Notes under the pieces: model-generated
Databases searched by the model: none
What the model saw: the letters and a program-made list of their open reading frames with translations, nothing else
What the model was told of the DNA's origin: nothing
In this document: in pieces, positions 12,222 to 23,475 of the stretch
Numbering within the stretch: the stretch's first letter is position 1
Layout: every line of letters starts with the position of its first letter
Translations under genes and position numbers: made by a program
NCBI GenBank assembly: GCA_025345505.1
Contig: JANVCC010000018.1
Span: 10,865,178-10,929,177, forward strand
DNA from: Todiramphus chloris collaris
Taxonomy: Eukaryota > Chordata > Aves > Coraciiformes > Alcedinidae
DNA length: 64,000 nucleotides
Direction: 5' to 3'

Positions 12222-12853
12222 GGTGAAGAAAAATAGTTGATAAAGGCAATACAAGCTCCAGGGCTTCAAAATTTTTGAGGGATATGAAGCAACAGCTTTG
12301 CTATGTTCCAGTGATTGTAATGCTGTTGAATTGTAACAAACATCTATTTATCTGATCAAATATTATGCAGTCTCTGTGATGTGTTTATTATTATGATGAC
12401 TTTGCTTCTCCATATACAGAGTTGCTCTGTTTTTTGATCTAAGAGCAGGATGCAGTATCTTTGCTGTCCATGTAGACTGCAGTAACACCCTCCAAATTTC
12501 TGCTAGTTTACTTTAAATACACAAGAGGTTTTTAGAGATTGTATAAGTAAGTTTGGTAATTGGTCCATAAATCTAATGTAATTAAGAATATCTTCTTAAA
12601 AGAATTAGTTATATACAGGAATCCTTTTTTCTGACTTTTGGCTTTCTGACAGATGGCTTTTCTGACTGATCTTGATAACTGATGAACATGGTTCTTCAAA
12701 CATTCTGAGTTTAAATAATTGGTTTCACTGTTGTATACTGTTGTTGTTACTGGTGAATAATAGATGAAACCAAGTCAGCAATTCACATTTTTCAAGGTAT
12801 GATCTCTTACATCATTCTGATATCAGAGATGGCAAAAATGTTAATTATCCTTC

Positions 12854-12912
12854 CTCATCATCTCATCATCTCATCTCATCTCATCTCATCTCATCATCTC
12901 ATCTCATCTCAG
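12854..12912. repeat. (TCATC/TCTCA)n microsatellite
   Basis: About 59 bp consist of CATCT units interspersed with CATCAT units. It directly precedes the truncated 5' end of a CR1 tail (12919-13009). Confidence 0.93.
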
Positions 12913-12918
12913 CAATCT

Positions 12919-13009
12919 GATCGTTAGAGATGTCCCTATTCACTGCAGGGCGGTTGGACTAGTTGACCTTTAATGGTCCCTTCTAAGTAAACCATTCTAT
13001 AATTCTATT
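12919..13009 (+). mobile_element. CR1 LINE 3' end fragment
   Basis: The sequence contains GAGATGTCCCT, CAGGGCGGTTGGACTAGTTG and ACCATTCTATAATTCTATTT, which are the last roughly 90 bases of the CR1 subfamily with the ATTCTATGATTCT-type tail. The copy is extremely 5'-truncated and moderately diverged. Confidence 0.85.
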
Positions 13010-14575
13010 TTCATTATGCAGCTCTCTTTTGTAAATGAATCCTCAATGTAAGTTACTTCTTGAGTTAAGAATTCATATCACTATAAGTAAATTTACTTAT
13101 TTTGGTGAATTTTCATTGGCTATTTACCAACAGGTTTTCCTTTCCTGGACTAAACCAGCTTTAGTCTACTTTCAGCTTTCAGAGAACTAAAAGATCAATG
13201 AAACATTGATAACTTTGGAAGAGCAATCTGATATCACTAAGCAAGAGGGTGGTAAGACATTCACAGCTTCTCCACGAAGCAATGTGCCTGTGAAGGATTG
13301 GACCTCACATGTTTTTGCCTGCAGAGTCAGAAGGATGACACTTGCTGAGAGCTGATGCAGGTTACAGGAACAGATGGCTTTTCTAACCATGAGTCTCACC
13401 TGCTGCCAGATATTGCTTGCTGCTCAGAGTGGTCCTAGTACAACATGTGCCTTCATCTTCTAAAAATAGTACCCTTCAAGGAACATGGTGAACACACATC
13501 CTATAGCATAACCGTGTCGCCAAGTTGTAGAAATCTTTTCTTACAACTATCTGCAGAGAAATTATAAACTGAGACAATAGCTCTATTTTAATTTCCTAGG
13601 AGTTACTTTTATCCACATTTCTGCTAATTTCACTGTTTTTCTTTCCGTGGCACAGTTCTGATATCTTGACTCTGCAGTCTTTCTTGCTGAATTCAGTGGA
13701 ATTGCTTTGAGAACCTCACTCAGAAATCCACAGGACCTTGGATGAAGCCAATAATAAAACAATGCTCAGGATGAGGATGTATTACATGAAAGTTTACCAG
13801 TACAGGTGAATGAGAAGATCAATGGCAAATTTTGCTAAGAATGAGTCTAGGAATTTATTAAAGTAGTATCACCATTGATGGTTTTCAGCAGTTTATAACT
13901 GAGATTTGACTGCATGGCTAAGATGCAAAAAAGTTGTTATAACTGTCTGTGCATCTTCTCCAGACTTTTTTGTCAAATTACTCACACTGTATGTCAATAA
14001 AAGGTTACTCTCTGAGAATAGAATGCATAGGTAGATGTTGGAAGACACAACTCCTTTTAGAAAAATAGAGAGTTTAAAAGGAATATATTATGTTGAACTG
14101 CGACTTCATCCAATTGCATTTCTCCCTTCTACCTATGTATTAATCAAGGATTCACTCTTATCACAAATTACAAAAAAAATAATTAAAAAAAAATGTTTAC
14201 TAACTTTATTTTAAACACTATAGGAATATCTCAAATATTACCTAGAAATGTTTACATGCTCAAATTAGGCAATGCAACCATAATCATGTTCCCTTAATGA
14301 CATGGAGTTATGACGTAAGAAGTTACACTTATCAGGCTCAAAGAACTGGCTGATTTTCTTTTTTGGTGTGAGAAAAACAAAAAGGAATTGAACCAACAGG
14401 ACACAGTAGTAATAAAAACATGCTCAGAGTTCTGTAGTTCTCTTCTGAAAGACTTCAGGTCACAATTAACCACCTATGGAACTCATTCTTTAACCAGAAA
14501 TTACTTAATTTGGTATTATAAATGTTAGACTTCGAAAAGATAAGAGCTCTGCAGTATCAGATTTAGACAGAGAGA
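13010..14575. other. No recognised feature
   Basis: This is AT-rich unique sequence with A/T runs near 14171-14192. No convincing coding frame, repeat or RNA gene was seen. Confidence 0.6.
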
Positions 14576-14668
14576 TGTGGGAGATGTCCCTGCCCATGGC
14601 AGGGGGGTTGGAACGAGATGATTTTTAACCTTACAACCCTGACAATTCTATGGTTGTATGATTCTATG
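14576..14668 (+). mobile_element. CR1 LINE 3' end fragment
   Basis: It reads GGGAGATGTCCCTGCCCATG, then CAGGGGGGTTGGAACGAGAT, and ends with TATGATTCTATG. This is the same CR1 tail type as at 56561-56675 and 57483-57808, and it is truncated to about 93 bp. Confidence 0.9.
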
Positions 14669-14847
14669 TATTTCCTGTTTTGGCCTTGTCCTAATACATG
14701 GTAATTCTTCTACCCTATTCTTAGCATAAGTTCTACAATTTATCACTTTGATTCTTCATGATGGAAGGTAATGGGAACTTTGTCATTGGGGTAGAATATT
14801 GTCTCAGGTTCTGAATTTAAATAGCAAAGGAAAAATCCAAAGTGTCA

Positions 14848-14877
14848 TTTTGTTTTGTTTTGTTCTGTTTTATTTTT
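14848..14877. repeat. (TTTTG)n simple repeat
   Basis: This is an imperfect TTTTG pentamer run. On the minus strand it includes AATAAA (14869-14874), which would lie about 520 nt downstream of the stop codon of the candidate exon at 15394-15464. Confidence 0.8.
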
Positions 14878-15393
14878 ACTTAAGTCTGGTCAAAACATTC
14901 ACACTTGCAGCTGCTGTACTAAATGACATATGTCCGCACAGCAGATAATCTCACAGGTTGACTCAAGAGATATTTATATCACAGTAATGATGCAGAAGGA
15001 TACAGATATATTTCTCAGAAAACAGAAATCGTAAAACGAGGGACAGTGTTCTGGAAGTTCCTCTCTCATAGGCCTGGCTCCTCAAAACCTCCAATGCCAT
15101 CCTGATCACTAAGGTTACTATTTTCATCTTTATGAAGATGTTCATCCCCATTTCAAATATGAAAAATCACTTTAGGCTGTATGAAGTGAGAGTTTTTGGG
15201 AATGGATGCTTCATTACCTTAGCCCAGTTGTGTTTTTGTGAATTTGTCTTTTAGTAAGTTAGTTTGAAGGCAGAGAATGATTTTGCCCCTTAGCAATACT
15301 TCTGAACAAATCTAAGAAGCCTTGCTCAAAAGAGCTTTAAACATTGGCTTAAACACAGTTGGCTACACTGTGCTGTGAGTTTGTGCTATGATA

Positions 15394-15464
15394 TTACTTG
15401 GAGTCTTGGGCATCTTCTTGTCCAGCTGGGTCCTTCCTCTGGCTAACATAGCGAGCTTTCTTTC
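15394..15464 (-). CDS. Candidate 3'-terminal coding exon (partial gene, unidentified)
   Basis: On the minus strand a long pyrimidine tract (rich in C and T, 15467-15489) leads into CAG at 15465-15467. This acts like a splice acceptor, followed by 71 nt ending in TAA at 15396-15394. In phase 1 it would encode KKARYVSQRKDPAGQEDAQDSK and stop. The peptide is hydrophilic, basic then acidic, and looks like the cytoplasmic or C-terminal tail of a protein; the codons look host-like. I do not recognise the protein. A minus-strand AATAAA lies at 14874-14869. I found no matching upstream exon, and such a short open frame behind an acceptor can occur by chance, so this is a hypothesis. Confidence 0.3.
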
Positions 15465-15466
15465 CT

Positions 15467-17309
15467 GGGTGGAAGGGGGAGAAAGGAAAGGATATTACAG
15501 ATGTTGATAGGCAGGACTTAACCCAGCACTGACATGAATGGAAATACTTCAGAGTTTAGGCATAGCTATTTGGAAGCTATTTACATCCTGGCACACAATT
15601 CTTTGAACAATTGTATACTGTGTATTTAACTTACTTCTGAAAGATTATTATTTGGGAACAGAGCAGTCAGGAGTTCCAGTAATCATAATTTCCCAGGAGG
15701 GAAACAAAAGGAGTGAAAGAACATCCGTGTTAAATGATGCTTCTCTCACCTAGCATGAGATCAGAGCTTGAGTCACTGCTTATTTCCTTTCAGCCTCCCA
15801 GAGGCTTTTCTCTGCTTTGCCCATTTGCATCATGGAGGCAACTTATAAGATACTGTCAAGATATTTTTCATGATCAGAATGGAGTTGGTTTGGACCAGAC
15901 CAAGCAGTGGGACCTGTCAGATGGACCTCCACTCATATTCCTCACAGTATTTTTAAGGAACAGCGTAATGTCATTGTGTAAGTAATTATATTTATGGTAA
16001 ATTATTGATTAATGAGTAGAGTTAATGAACTTTCTCTTTTGAGAAGAAATTCAGCTGGATTTGGCCTGGACAACCTAGTTTAGCCTGGAATTTAATTAAC
16101 TTGACTTGGCTATTCTTTGGAAGAACAAGCTGTTCCTATTGAGCCATTCAGGTCTCTTGGGAAAATATGTAATAAAGCATTTTTCTAATATAGTTCATTA
16201 TTTATCTGAGAAATCAGAATGAAGGAAACAAATCAGTAAAAAGTTACATTCCTTTTGAAATTGTTTACCTTTTATTACATAAAGAAGTGCCCTAATTAAA
16301 GTTCATATTATCTACTTAGAGTTCATAAAAGTGCATAATTTATGTATGCTAATAACTAGGCTATTTTAAAATTACAATGTATATTATGCAATTAGTGTTT
16401 TTTTAATGTGCAGTGTTTACCCCAAGGATGTAACTAGCTCCAAAATATTTAAGGTAATTACAGTACCATTCAAATCTTCTATAATAAATTCTCATGTGTC
16501 ACCTTGTCACCACCTGTAATGAGCATCACATGGATGATGTAAGAGTAAACTAAGTTCCTTGGTCTTGTACGTGCAGGATGAAATGGATACTACTGATGAT
16601 GATGAATATATAGCCATGCTATATATATATACATGCCTGTATAGGTTCTTATATTGTGCTTCAGCCCTATAGTAGCTAAGCACTTCCTAATACTGTTTTA
16701 AAGGACTTGACTATCACCTGAGATTCTTTCTTATGTTTTCCTTGTTGGAGCCGCAGCCCATGGCAGCTGGTGAAAGCAAAGACTTGGGAGGTTAAACATG
16801 ACAAATCTGAGCTTTTATACACAGTGTAAGTGTTAACACTTCAGAGAGAAATTGTGCTAAGGACCAGCACTGAGAACAGGTGCTGTGTAAATAAATGGGC
16901 TCTGGTAGCCTGCAGCTTGTGAGCTGTAGCAGGCAGTAAGGCAGGAAATGAAGATGCTGAAGGAAAATGGAAGAGGGAAAAAGAGAATGGCTGACATGCA
17001 GCTTAAGACAGTCTGCCAAATTTGCTTTATATTTACAGGAAAATGAACACTATGAATATGAACATACCTGGAAACAAAAAAAAGTCCCTTAATAAAACAA
17101 GCAGAGAGTCTTCTAAGTGCTTCAGAGAAGCAGATAGAAAAGATTCTTACTCACTCTGAGGGAAATAACATAAACTTCCTTACATGTAGGAAAGAGCATA
17201 GTTATTACTCACATATTTGATTTTGTGTTTTCTACCAAATGGGTGCAATTAGGAGCAGACAGATGATTCCAGGCAGGAACCATACCTTCTAGTATGGAAA
17301 GAGAAGGAT
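15467..17309. other. No recognised feature
   Basis: This is AT-rich unique sequence. It includes a small AT hairpin (16606-16626, 9-bp arms with a CAT loop) beside a TA run. If the candidate exon at 15394-15464 is real, this would be intron. The stretch 16220-16520 has a homeobox-site-like density of TAAT and is a plausible conserved element, but this cannot be tested here. Confidence 0.5.
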
Positions 17310-17666
17310 TTGTCAGCTGAAATCCTAGAACGTAGGGTTCAGTGCTTGTGCAACAGCCCTCTTGCTCAGTCTCCTGCCAGCAGTTCTGAACCACTGGCAG
17401 ATTTTAATACGTGTCTGCCCTTCCGCAGGTCCCTGGAGATTTCACTGGCAGCTGCAGTCGGAAAGCCCACAGCACACAGCACTCTGAGCCTCCTGCAGCA
17501 ACAGCCACGGTGCAGCTTTGGCCTGTGTGAAAGCAGCACCCACATCAGCTGCATCTGCATCTTCCATAGATGTTCTTACAACTGCTGGGGCCACAGGAGC
17601 AGAAAGAAGTTTCTGCATTTCCCTAGGATCACATGGATAGGTACCCTGTCACTGTACTGGCAGTAA
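17310..17666 (+). other. GC-richer patch with an unassigned 118-codon frame
   Basis: This patch is visibly richer in GC, CAG and GCAGC words than its surroundings. It has a stop-free plus frame of 118 codons and an overlapping minus frame of 64 codons (17366-17560). A good acceptor-like site, a pyrimidine stretch then CCGCAG, lies at about 17412-17428. The plus frame contains a cysteine-rich stretch (CSFGLCESS and following) but matches no family I know. It may be an exon of a non-coding transcript, an unrecognised coding exon or a chance frame in GC-rich DNA. Confidence 0.3.
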
Positions 17667-19360
17667 GTTTTTTAGAGGACTGTAGATGAGAGCAGCTCTT
17701 GTTTCTGGCTTCTGATCATTTTTCCTTTGCTATGAACTTTCTGTAAAAGAGTGACAGTTCTGTAGATATTGATTACTGTTACTTTTTTCCCGTTAGATAC
17801 CAGTCCTTTGCCTTTGAAACAAAGGTGAATATTTACATGGATGGCTAATTCACCTATACAGGGAGCTGTGATCTGAACCAGACAGGATATAAAGTATATG
17901 AAATACCCCCTGAAGATAATTATTATAGGGAATTTGGAAACAATTGAAATTTCTAAAACTGAATTTTGCATTCAGGGCTAGTATCTACAGATATCAATAC
18001 TATGATTTTTATTTCTCATAACAAGTCTTGATCTGCAGTATTGAAAAACAAAAAAGGAAGAAATTATCATTCTTGCTGTGAAATGTCATATGAAAACAGT
18101 ATTTATCATATATCATCAACATAGTGTAGTACAAAACATAGCCATAGTTAGGAACAGCTATAGAAAAAGGTTCAGATAGCTGGACCTTCATGATTATATA
18201 TATTATAGAATATTCAACTAGAATTGAAAGCATTTATGACATTTTATGGACATAAATATATGTATTTACAATGCTGTGGCAAAGCTAAACAGAGTAGTGG
18301 CATATCATTCATGAAGACACATCAATCTGATGTTATTAAATGTAATTCTCTTTGTGTTACTATTTGCTGTTTAAAATGGAAGGAAAGATTGCTCTTTATT
18401 CAACCTGTCACCTCTGATCTGAAGATTTGTGTCAGTTTTTCTTGCTTCATTTTTTTTTTTCCAGTCAATGGCAATGGCAGGTGTGGACAAAGGTTATGGC
18501 CTCTTGCACTCAAATTCAAGCATGTCTATACAGAAAAGACTGAGAAAGAGTTCAGGTTAACTGGGGTTAAGTTACTGCACTGGGCTGATTTCTCTGCTTT
18601 ATGGGAGAGGTTCCGTGTGGGCTTATGGGATATTTTTGAAAAACTTTTTCTGGGTCTAGGATTAAGTCTGACAATATTCAGAGGTACCAACCACTTCCTT
18701 GTATCACACTGGAAGTTCAACTATTCATATTAAATGCCTAAAATCCACATATGGAAAACAGATTTGTTTAGGTGCCCTGTGTAGGGATACACTGCTGTAG
18801 AGCAGGAAGATATTTAAGCCTGCACACAGTGAAAGAAAAAGTGAGAAGTGTTTCCAAAGACCCTCTCTCTCCTGTACTGCACCGGGGCTACAACACTAGC
18901 CCAAGAAGTATAGAAACTGGGGTTTAAGTCTTAGCTTCAGAGGACTCAAACTCACATACTTTTGTTTAGAAAAACAAAGCCAGTGCCCTATATTGAGCCA
19001 TAAGCAAAGCTATAGGGCTATAGGCTGATCTGAAATATGAATGTTCTCCATCTGTTCTGTTGAATCTGGGCCTCTATTTGGAAGGGCAAAGAGGATATGC
19101 AGAGTGCAAAGTCAAAAGTTATCTGACTTCATAGCCAATTGGAAGAAATAGCAGAGAGGTTTAGCTATGGGAATATAAAGGGATTTGCTAATGTAATCTA
19201 GAAGAAAGTTGAAGTGCTTGGGGACAAATGATCAAAGAGAACTAGGACTGTGTGAACCCAAAACTCAGAAGAAATTAAGGATGTTTTTAACAACTAATTC
19301 ACAAGTAAGATCAAAAGTACCAAAATACTGGAAAACAATTTCCTTAGTATAAAAACACAT
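17667..19360. other. Unique sequence with a chance 169-codon frame
   Basis: The longest N-free open frame of the window (18224-18733, plus) lies here. Its translation has no recognisable domain and is broken by low-complexity phenylalanine from a T-run, so I treat it as chance. Around 18900-19020 there is a faint tRNA-SINE-like word order (ACTCAAACTCACATACTT and AGTGCCCTATATTGAGCCAT), possibly an ancient relic. Confidence 0.5.
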
Positions 19361-20089
19361 TGTCCTTGTTTGAGTGAGAATAGAACTAATTCTGTCCAGT
19401 GATTTTACTTTTCAGCTCAGTTCTTCTAACTGCACTGTCTGAAGTTAGCAGCCTATTTACACAGGCAGTGTCTGTTTCCAGCAGTGATAACACCCCACTT
19501 TTAGAGCTACTGACAAGGATTGATGTGCAGACTGAGGCCACTTCTGGGAGGTGCAGGCAGTAGAAGGCTACACCTGCAGGGAGGAGCAGACAGGACAGGT
19601 GACCCTAAACTGACCAACGAGGAATTCCAGCCCATATACATCATGTTTGGTATAAAGCTGAGGGATCATGTAGGTCAAGCTCTCTTCTTCAGTGTTCAGA
19701 ATCCAGGGAGGACTCTGTCCATTCTGCCTTCAATCCCAACTGGTGTGTTCCTGAATCCAGTTCCAGAATCCAGCTCTGGGCACGGTTCCCATCTGCTTCT
19801 GGGCCCAGTCTGGGCCTTCCCCATTACTTGCTCCACAACATCAGTGGTGATGGTGACATGATTGCCATCAAGGGAGCCTAGATTCGATACTGGTTTTGTA
19901 TCTATTTGTATATATTCCAGTTTCTTCTTAACATTATTTTTATTTTCCTTAAATCTATTCTAGTTTTCTTTTCTAATCAATAAGTCTCTTTCCCTTATTC
20001 CCTTTCTCTTCCTCTTTGGAGACTGAGAGGGATTAACATACAGCGTATGTTGTAGGTCTAACAGGCTGCCCTGACCCTAAATCTTGACA
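19361..20089 (+). mobile_element. Solo LTR of an ERVL-like endogenous retrovirus (copy B)
   Basis: The element begins TGTCCTTGTTTGAGTGAGAA and ends AAATCTTGACA, giving TG...CA termini. It is the same family as the LTR at 8616-9391. A TATA-box-like TATAAAG is retained at 19651-19657, and a polyadenylation-like AATCAATAAG lies near 19974. The flanking pentamers CACAT and TATAT match at only three of five positions, so the target duplication is decayed or absent. No internal retroviral genes are present on either side. Confidence 0.85.
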
Positions 20090-21224
20090 TATATTCATTC
20101 AATAAGGGCAAAATGTTTTAGTAAAGTGATAAAACTTGTCTTTGAAACAGATGTCCTAGAAGAATAAGGTCTTCACTACAAATGGGTGAATCTTGCAGAA
20201 GAATTAGATAATATTTGCAAGATTTGTATCATGGTTTGTAGGTAGTGAAAAATGGGGTGTAATTTACATCTCAAGAACTTTTTTTCACAGATGGTATTTA
20301 GCTCTAGGCAGTCCAACAGCTGCTTCAGTTCTTACCTGCTTTCACCTTACATAGTCATTTGGAGGATCTTAGAGGCCTCTTATGTTTGAGCTAAGAGAAA
20401 TTAAGCAGAAAAATTGTAAAACTATGAAGAAAAACACACCTAAGTGTTTAATTAAACTGAACGCTATACACAATAATAAAAATTTTCAGAAGTATTAAAC
20501 TGTATTGTACTGTTGCTGTCCCCCTTTTCAGTTAATAGATATAGTTTCTAGTGTTTTTCAATAGTTAATTAACCATAAATAAATATTTGGCATTTTTGCA
20601 CGTGTTGCAGGTTCTGTGGTGTTTCTGTTTGCCAGCAGTAGCTAAGAGATAGGAAAGGCTGCCAGCTGTTTCATGGTCAAAACCAAATCACTTCCACTTC
20701 TTACCCACAAGTGATGTAAATGAATATCCATTTGGGACTGAGATGGACAAATGCTGGTGTGGTGGCTCTTATCACTTATAATAGATATCACTTAGAGCAA
20801 CTTACTGACTCGCTTCTTAAATAGATATTTGTTCAGGATAGAAATATCCAAATTTTAAATGTAAGTTGTTCATTAATAATAAATAATAGTAAACCTCATA
20901 CCTATTTCTAGCACATTATTTTTTGTCTTTAGATCTCAATGTGCTTTGCACAGGATGGTAATACTTTAGTCTGTCTTCATCACATGGTCATAGTCTGAAT
21001 GTGAAATACTTGAGTTACAAGGAGGGAAATGCCAGCAGGACAGTGGAAAAGTCAAAGCTTGTCTAGGAGAGTTATTGTCACACAGGCGAGGAGTTTGCTG
21101 CCTCCCACAGAAGCTGATAACTCTGAATTAGTGAAAGCTTTCTTTCCTATATCCCCTATATCCTAAGTCCCCTGAAGCATCTTGTGCAGATTACCTCTTG
21201 TCTTGCCACCATGCAACCATGTGA
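20090..21224. other. Unique sequence with a MIR-like relic
   Basis: This is mostly AT-rich unassigned sequence. Around 20928-21090 the order AGATCTCAATGTGCTTTGCA, then CATCACATGGTCATAG, then GTCACACAGGCGAG resembles the reverse complement of an ancient MIR/L2-type core and tail. The similarity is remembered and weak. Confidence 0.4.
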
Positions 21225-21640
21225 AGAGCCTACCTGCCTCTTCTTTTGTTTTGGCAGCAATGATTAGATCACCCTAAGCTCTGTCTTCTTCAGGCTGAAT
21301 AACCCTACTCCTTCAGCCACTTTTCAAATGTCAGGTTCTCCAGCCCCCTGCCTATTTTGGTAATCTTCCCCTAGACCCTCTCCAGATTTTCTGTGTCTCT
21401 TTGGAGCCCAAGGGGACCAAAGGTGTGGCCTGGCATGTGCTAAATAAAGACTGAAAGTCACATACTCTTGCTGATGCAACCCAGGTCACAATTTGCCTTT
21501 ACCACTGCTGCCAGAGCATGCAGCAGATTCATATTGAGTTTCCTGTCACCCAGGACCACAAGCACATTTGTTTTTTTGGTTGTCTCTGAGCTATACTCCA
21601 ATGTATACTGCAGATGGTTCCAGTCCAGCTGTCTGTATCT
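21225..21640 (-). mobile_element. Old CR1 LINE fragment
   Basis: The reverse-complement order of CR1 is visible: CTTCAGGCTGAATAACCCTA near 21290, CTCTCCAGATTTTCTGTGTC near 21378, GGTGTGGCCTGGCATGTGCT near 21421, a CAACCCAGGTCACAATTTGC-like block near 21478, and CACCCAGGACCACAAG near 21547. It lacks the tail, has many substitutions and contains no open RT frame. Boundaries are approximate. Confidence 0.75.
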
Positions 21641-22493
21641 ATTGCTAGTGCACTGCCACAAAGCTATGCTAGACCTAGCTTCAAATTAGCTTGCTCAGAT
21701 ACCATTCAGTGGAGGCTGTCTGTCAGGCAGGTACATACTGAGCTACACTACTGCCAGTACCTGAGCCCTCTCCAGGGCTGTGAAAATACTTTGCAGTCCC
21801 CAAAGCAAATGTGGTTGTTGCTGTGTTCCCATGCCTTGGCAGACAGCACTGAAATCCACAAGAGAGTCTATCTTAAAACATATGAGTATCAATTTGAACT
21901 CCACTTGATGTTCTCCTGAAGCCACTGGCTTAGTGCCACCTGCAGCAACATTGTTTCCCTTGTTCAAAAATTCAAATATATTTCACACTTGGTATTAGCA
22001 AGTAACAGTACAAAGGAAGAAATCGTACTATTTGTCGAGCATTCAATAGTAGATGACGTACATAGATGAGGAATGAGGAAAAGGGGAATACTCCCCTCAG
22101 ACAAACTGATTCTGGAGAGATATAAACCTCTCTTGGTCAAGAGTTTCTAAAGTGCTGGGATATGTGTTGGGAGTCTGCTGGACACATAGAACTGTGCATA
22201 TCGGAACGCAGGAGTAAGATCTGAACACTAGAAAAGCAAAACTATGGTAGCTTCTCCTTGATTTCTAAATAAAGTTTATTTCTCTTGTGCTTTTCTGGAT
22301 GTGTTAAATTAGTCCCAGCTGCAATGGGGAGATTAAGAGTTCCTTGATGGTTCACTGTGAAAGGCAGCGGATTTGCTGCTGAAAGAAGAAAAGAAAATAA
22401 AAGGATACCTGCTTAACCTTTAGTTCCAAACTTGCAGATTCTTTTTTCTGAAACAAGAGGAAATCCTTCCTGTTTTTACATAGCCTGTGAATA
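21641..22493. other. No recognised feature
   Basis: This is unique sequence. Overlapping short frames occur on both strands at about 21614-21967 but show no domain. Confidence 0.55.
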
Positions 22494-23475
22494 TCATAGA
22501 ATTATCACAGAATCATAGAATGGCTTAGGCTGGAAGGGACCTTAGAGATCATTTAATTCAACCTCTCCACCACAGGCAGGGATGCCTCTCAACTAGACTA
22601 GGTTGCTCAAGGCCTCATCCAACCTGGCCTTGAACACCTCCAGGGAGGGGGCATCCACAACCCCTCTGGGCAATCTATTCCACAGTCTCACCACCCTCAT
22701 AATGAAGAACTTTTGCCTAAGATACAATCTAAACCTATTATCCCTCAGTTTAAAACCATTTCCCCTTGTCCTGTTGTTGGACACTCTTGTGAAGAGTCCC
22801 TCTCCAGTCTTTCTGTAGGTTCCCTTCAGGTACTGGAAGGCAGTTACAAGGTGCAGACGGAGTCTTCTCTTCATCAGGCTGAACAATCCCAGCTCCCTCA
22901 GCCTATCCTCATAGCAGAGGAGCTCCAGCCCCTGGATCATCTTTGTGGCCCTCCCTAGACTTGTTCCAACAGATCTATGTCCCCCTTATGGTGGGGACTC
23001 CAGAACTGGATGCAGTATTCGAGGCGGGTTCTTACAAGAGCTCTCTTATCTTCTGGCCACACTCCTCTTAATGCATCCTAGGACATGGTTGGCCTTCTGA
23101 GCTGCATGAGTGCACTGCCGACTCATGTTGAGCTTCTCGTCAATCAACACTCCCATGTCCTTCTCTTCATGGGTACTATCAACCCACTCTGTATCCAGTC
23201 TGTAAGTGCGCCTGGGATTGTCTCAGCCCAGATGTAGGACCTTACAATTTGGCTTGTTGAACCTCATGCAGTTTACACTGTCCCATTTCTCAAGCCTGTC
23301 AAGGTCCCTCTGGATGGCATCCCTTCCCTCAAGTGAGTCCACCACACCACACAACTTGGTGTCGTCAGCAAACTTGCTGAGGGTGCACTCGATGCCATTG
23401 TCCATGTCACTGACAAAAGTGTTGAACAGTGCTGGACCCAGAAGAGATCCCTGAGGAACTCCACTTTTCACTTGT
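22494..23475 (-). mobile_element. CR1 LINE, 5'-truncated, about 1 kb
   Basis: The minus-strand 3' end at 22494 carries the CR1 tail (ATTCTATGATTCTGTGATAA). The frame at 23223-23471 encodes the end of the reverse transcriptase: [13 protein letters not shown] at residues 4-16 and the catalytic FADD at residues 34-37. The frame at 22593-22940 encodes the C-terminal part, with MIQGLELLCYEDRLRELGLF, NRTRGNGFKLRDNRFRL and LWNRLPRGVVDAPSLEVFKA. Frameshifts separate the two and the N-terminal RT, endonuclease and ORF1 are missing. It is a non-autonomous fossil, younger-looking than the neighbour at 21225-21640. Confidence 0.96.

Noticed and set aside
12854..12912. CRISPR-like or satellite array
   Set aside because: The unit is only 5-7 bp with no spacers; it is a plain microsatellite.
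16606..16626. AT hairpin with 9-bp arms
   Set aside because: It lies in a TA-repeat context where such pairing is expected by chance.
18224..18733. 169-codon plus-strand frame
   Set aside because: No domain, a phenylalanine run from a T-tract, and a composition like translated intron. Although an AG acceptor-like site precedes part of it, nothing supports coding.
8616..20089. Two same-family plus-strand LTRs about 10 kb apart, as in a complete provirus
   Set aside because: The first has its own flanking pentamer duplication. The two have different indels, and the interval contains CR1 relics and unique sequence with no gag, pol or env.
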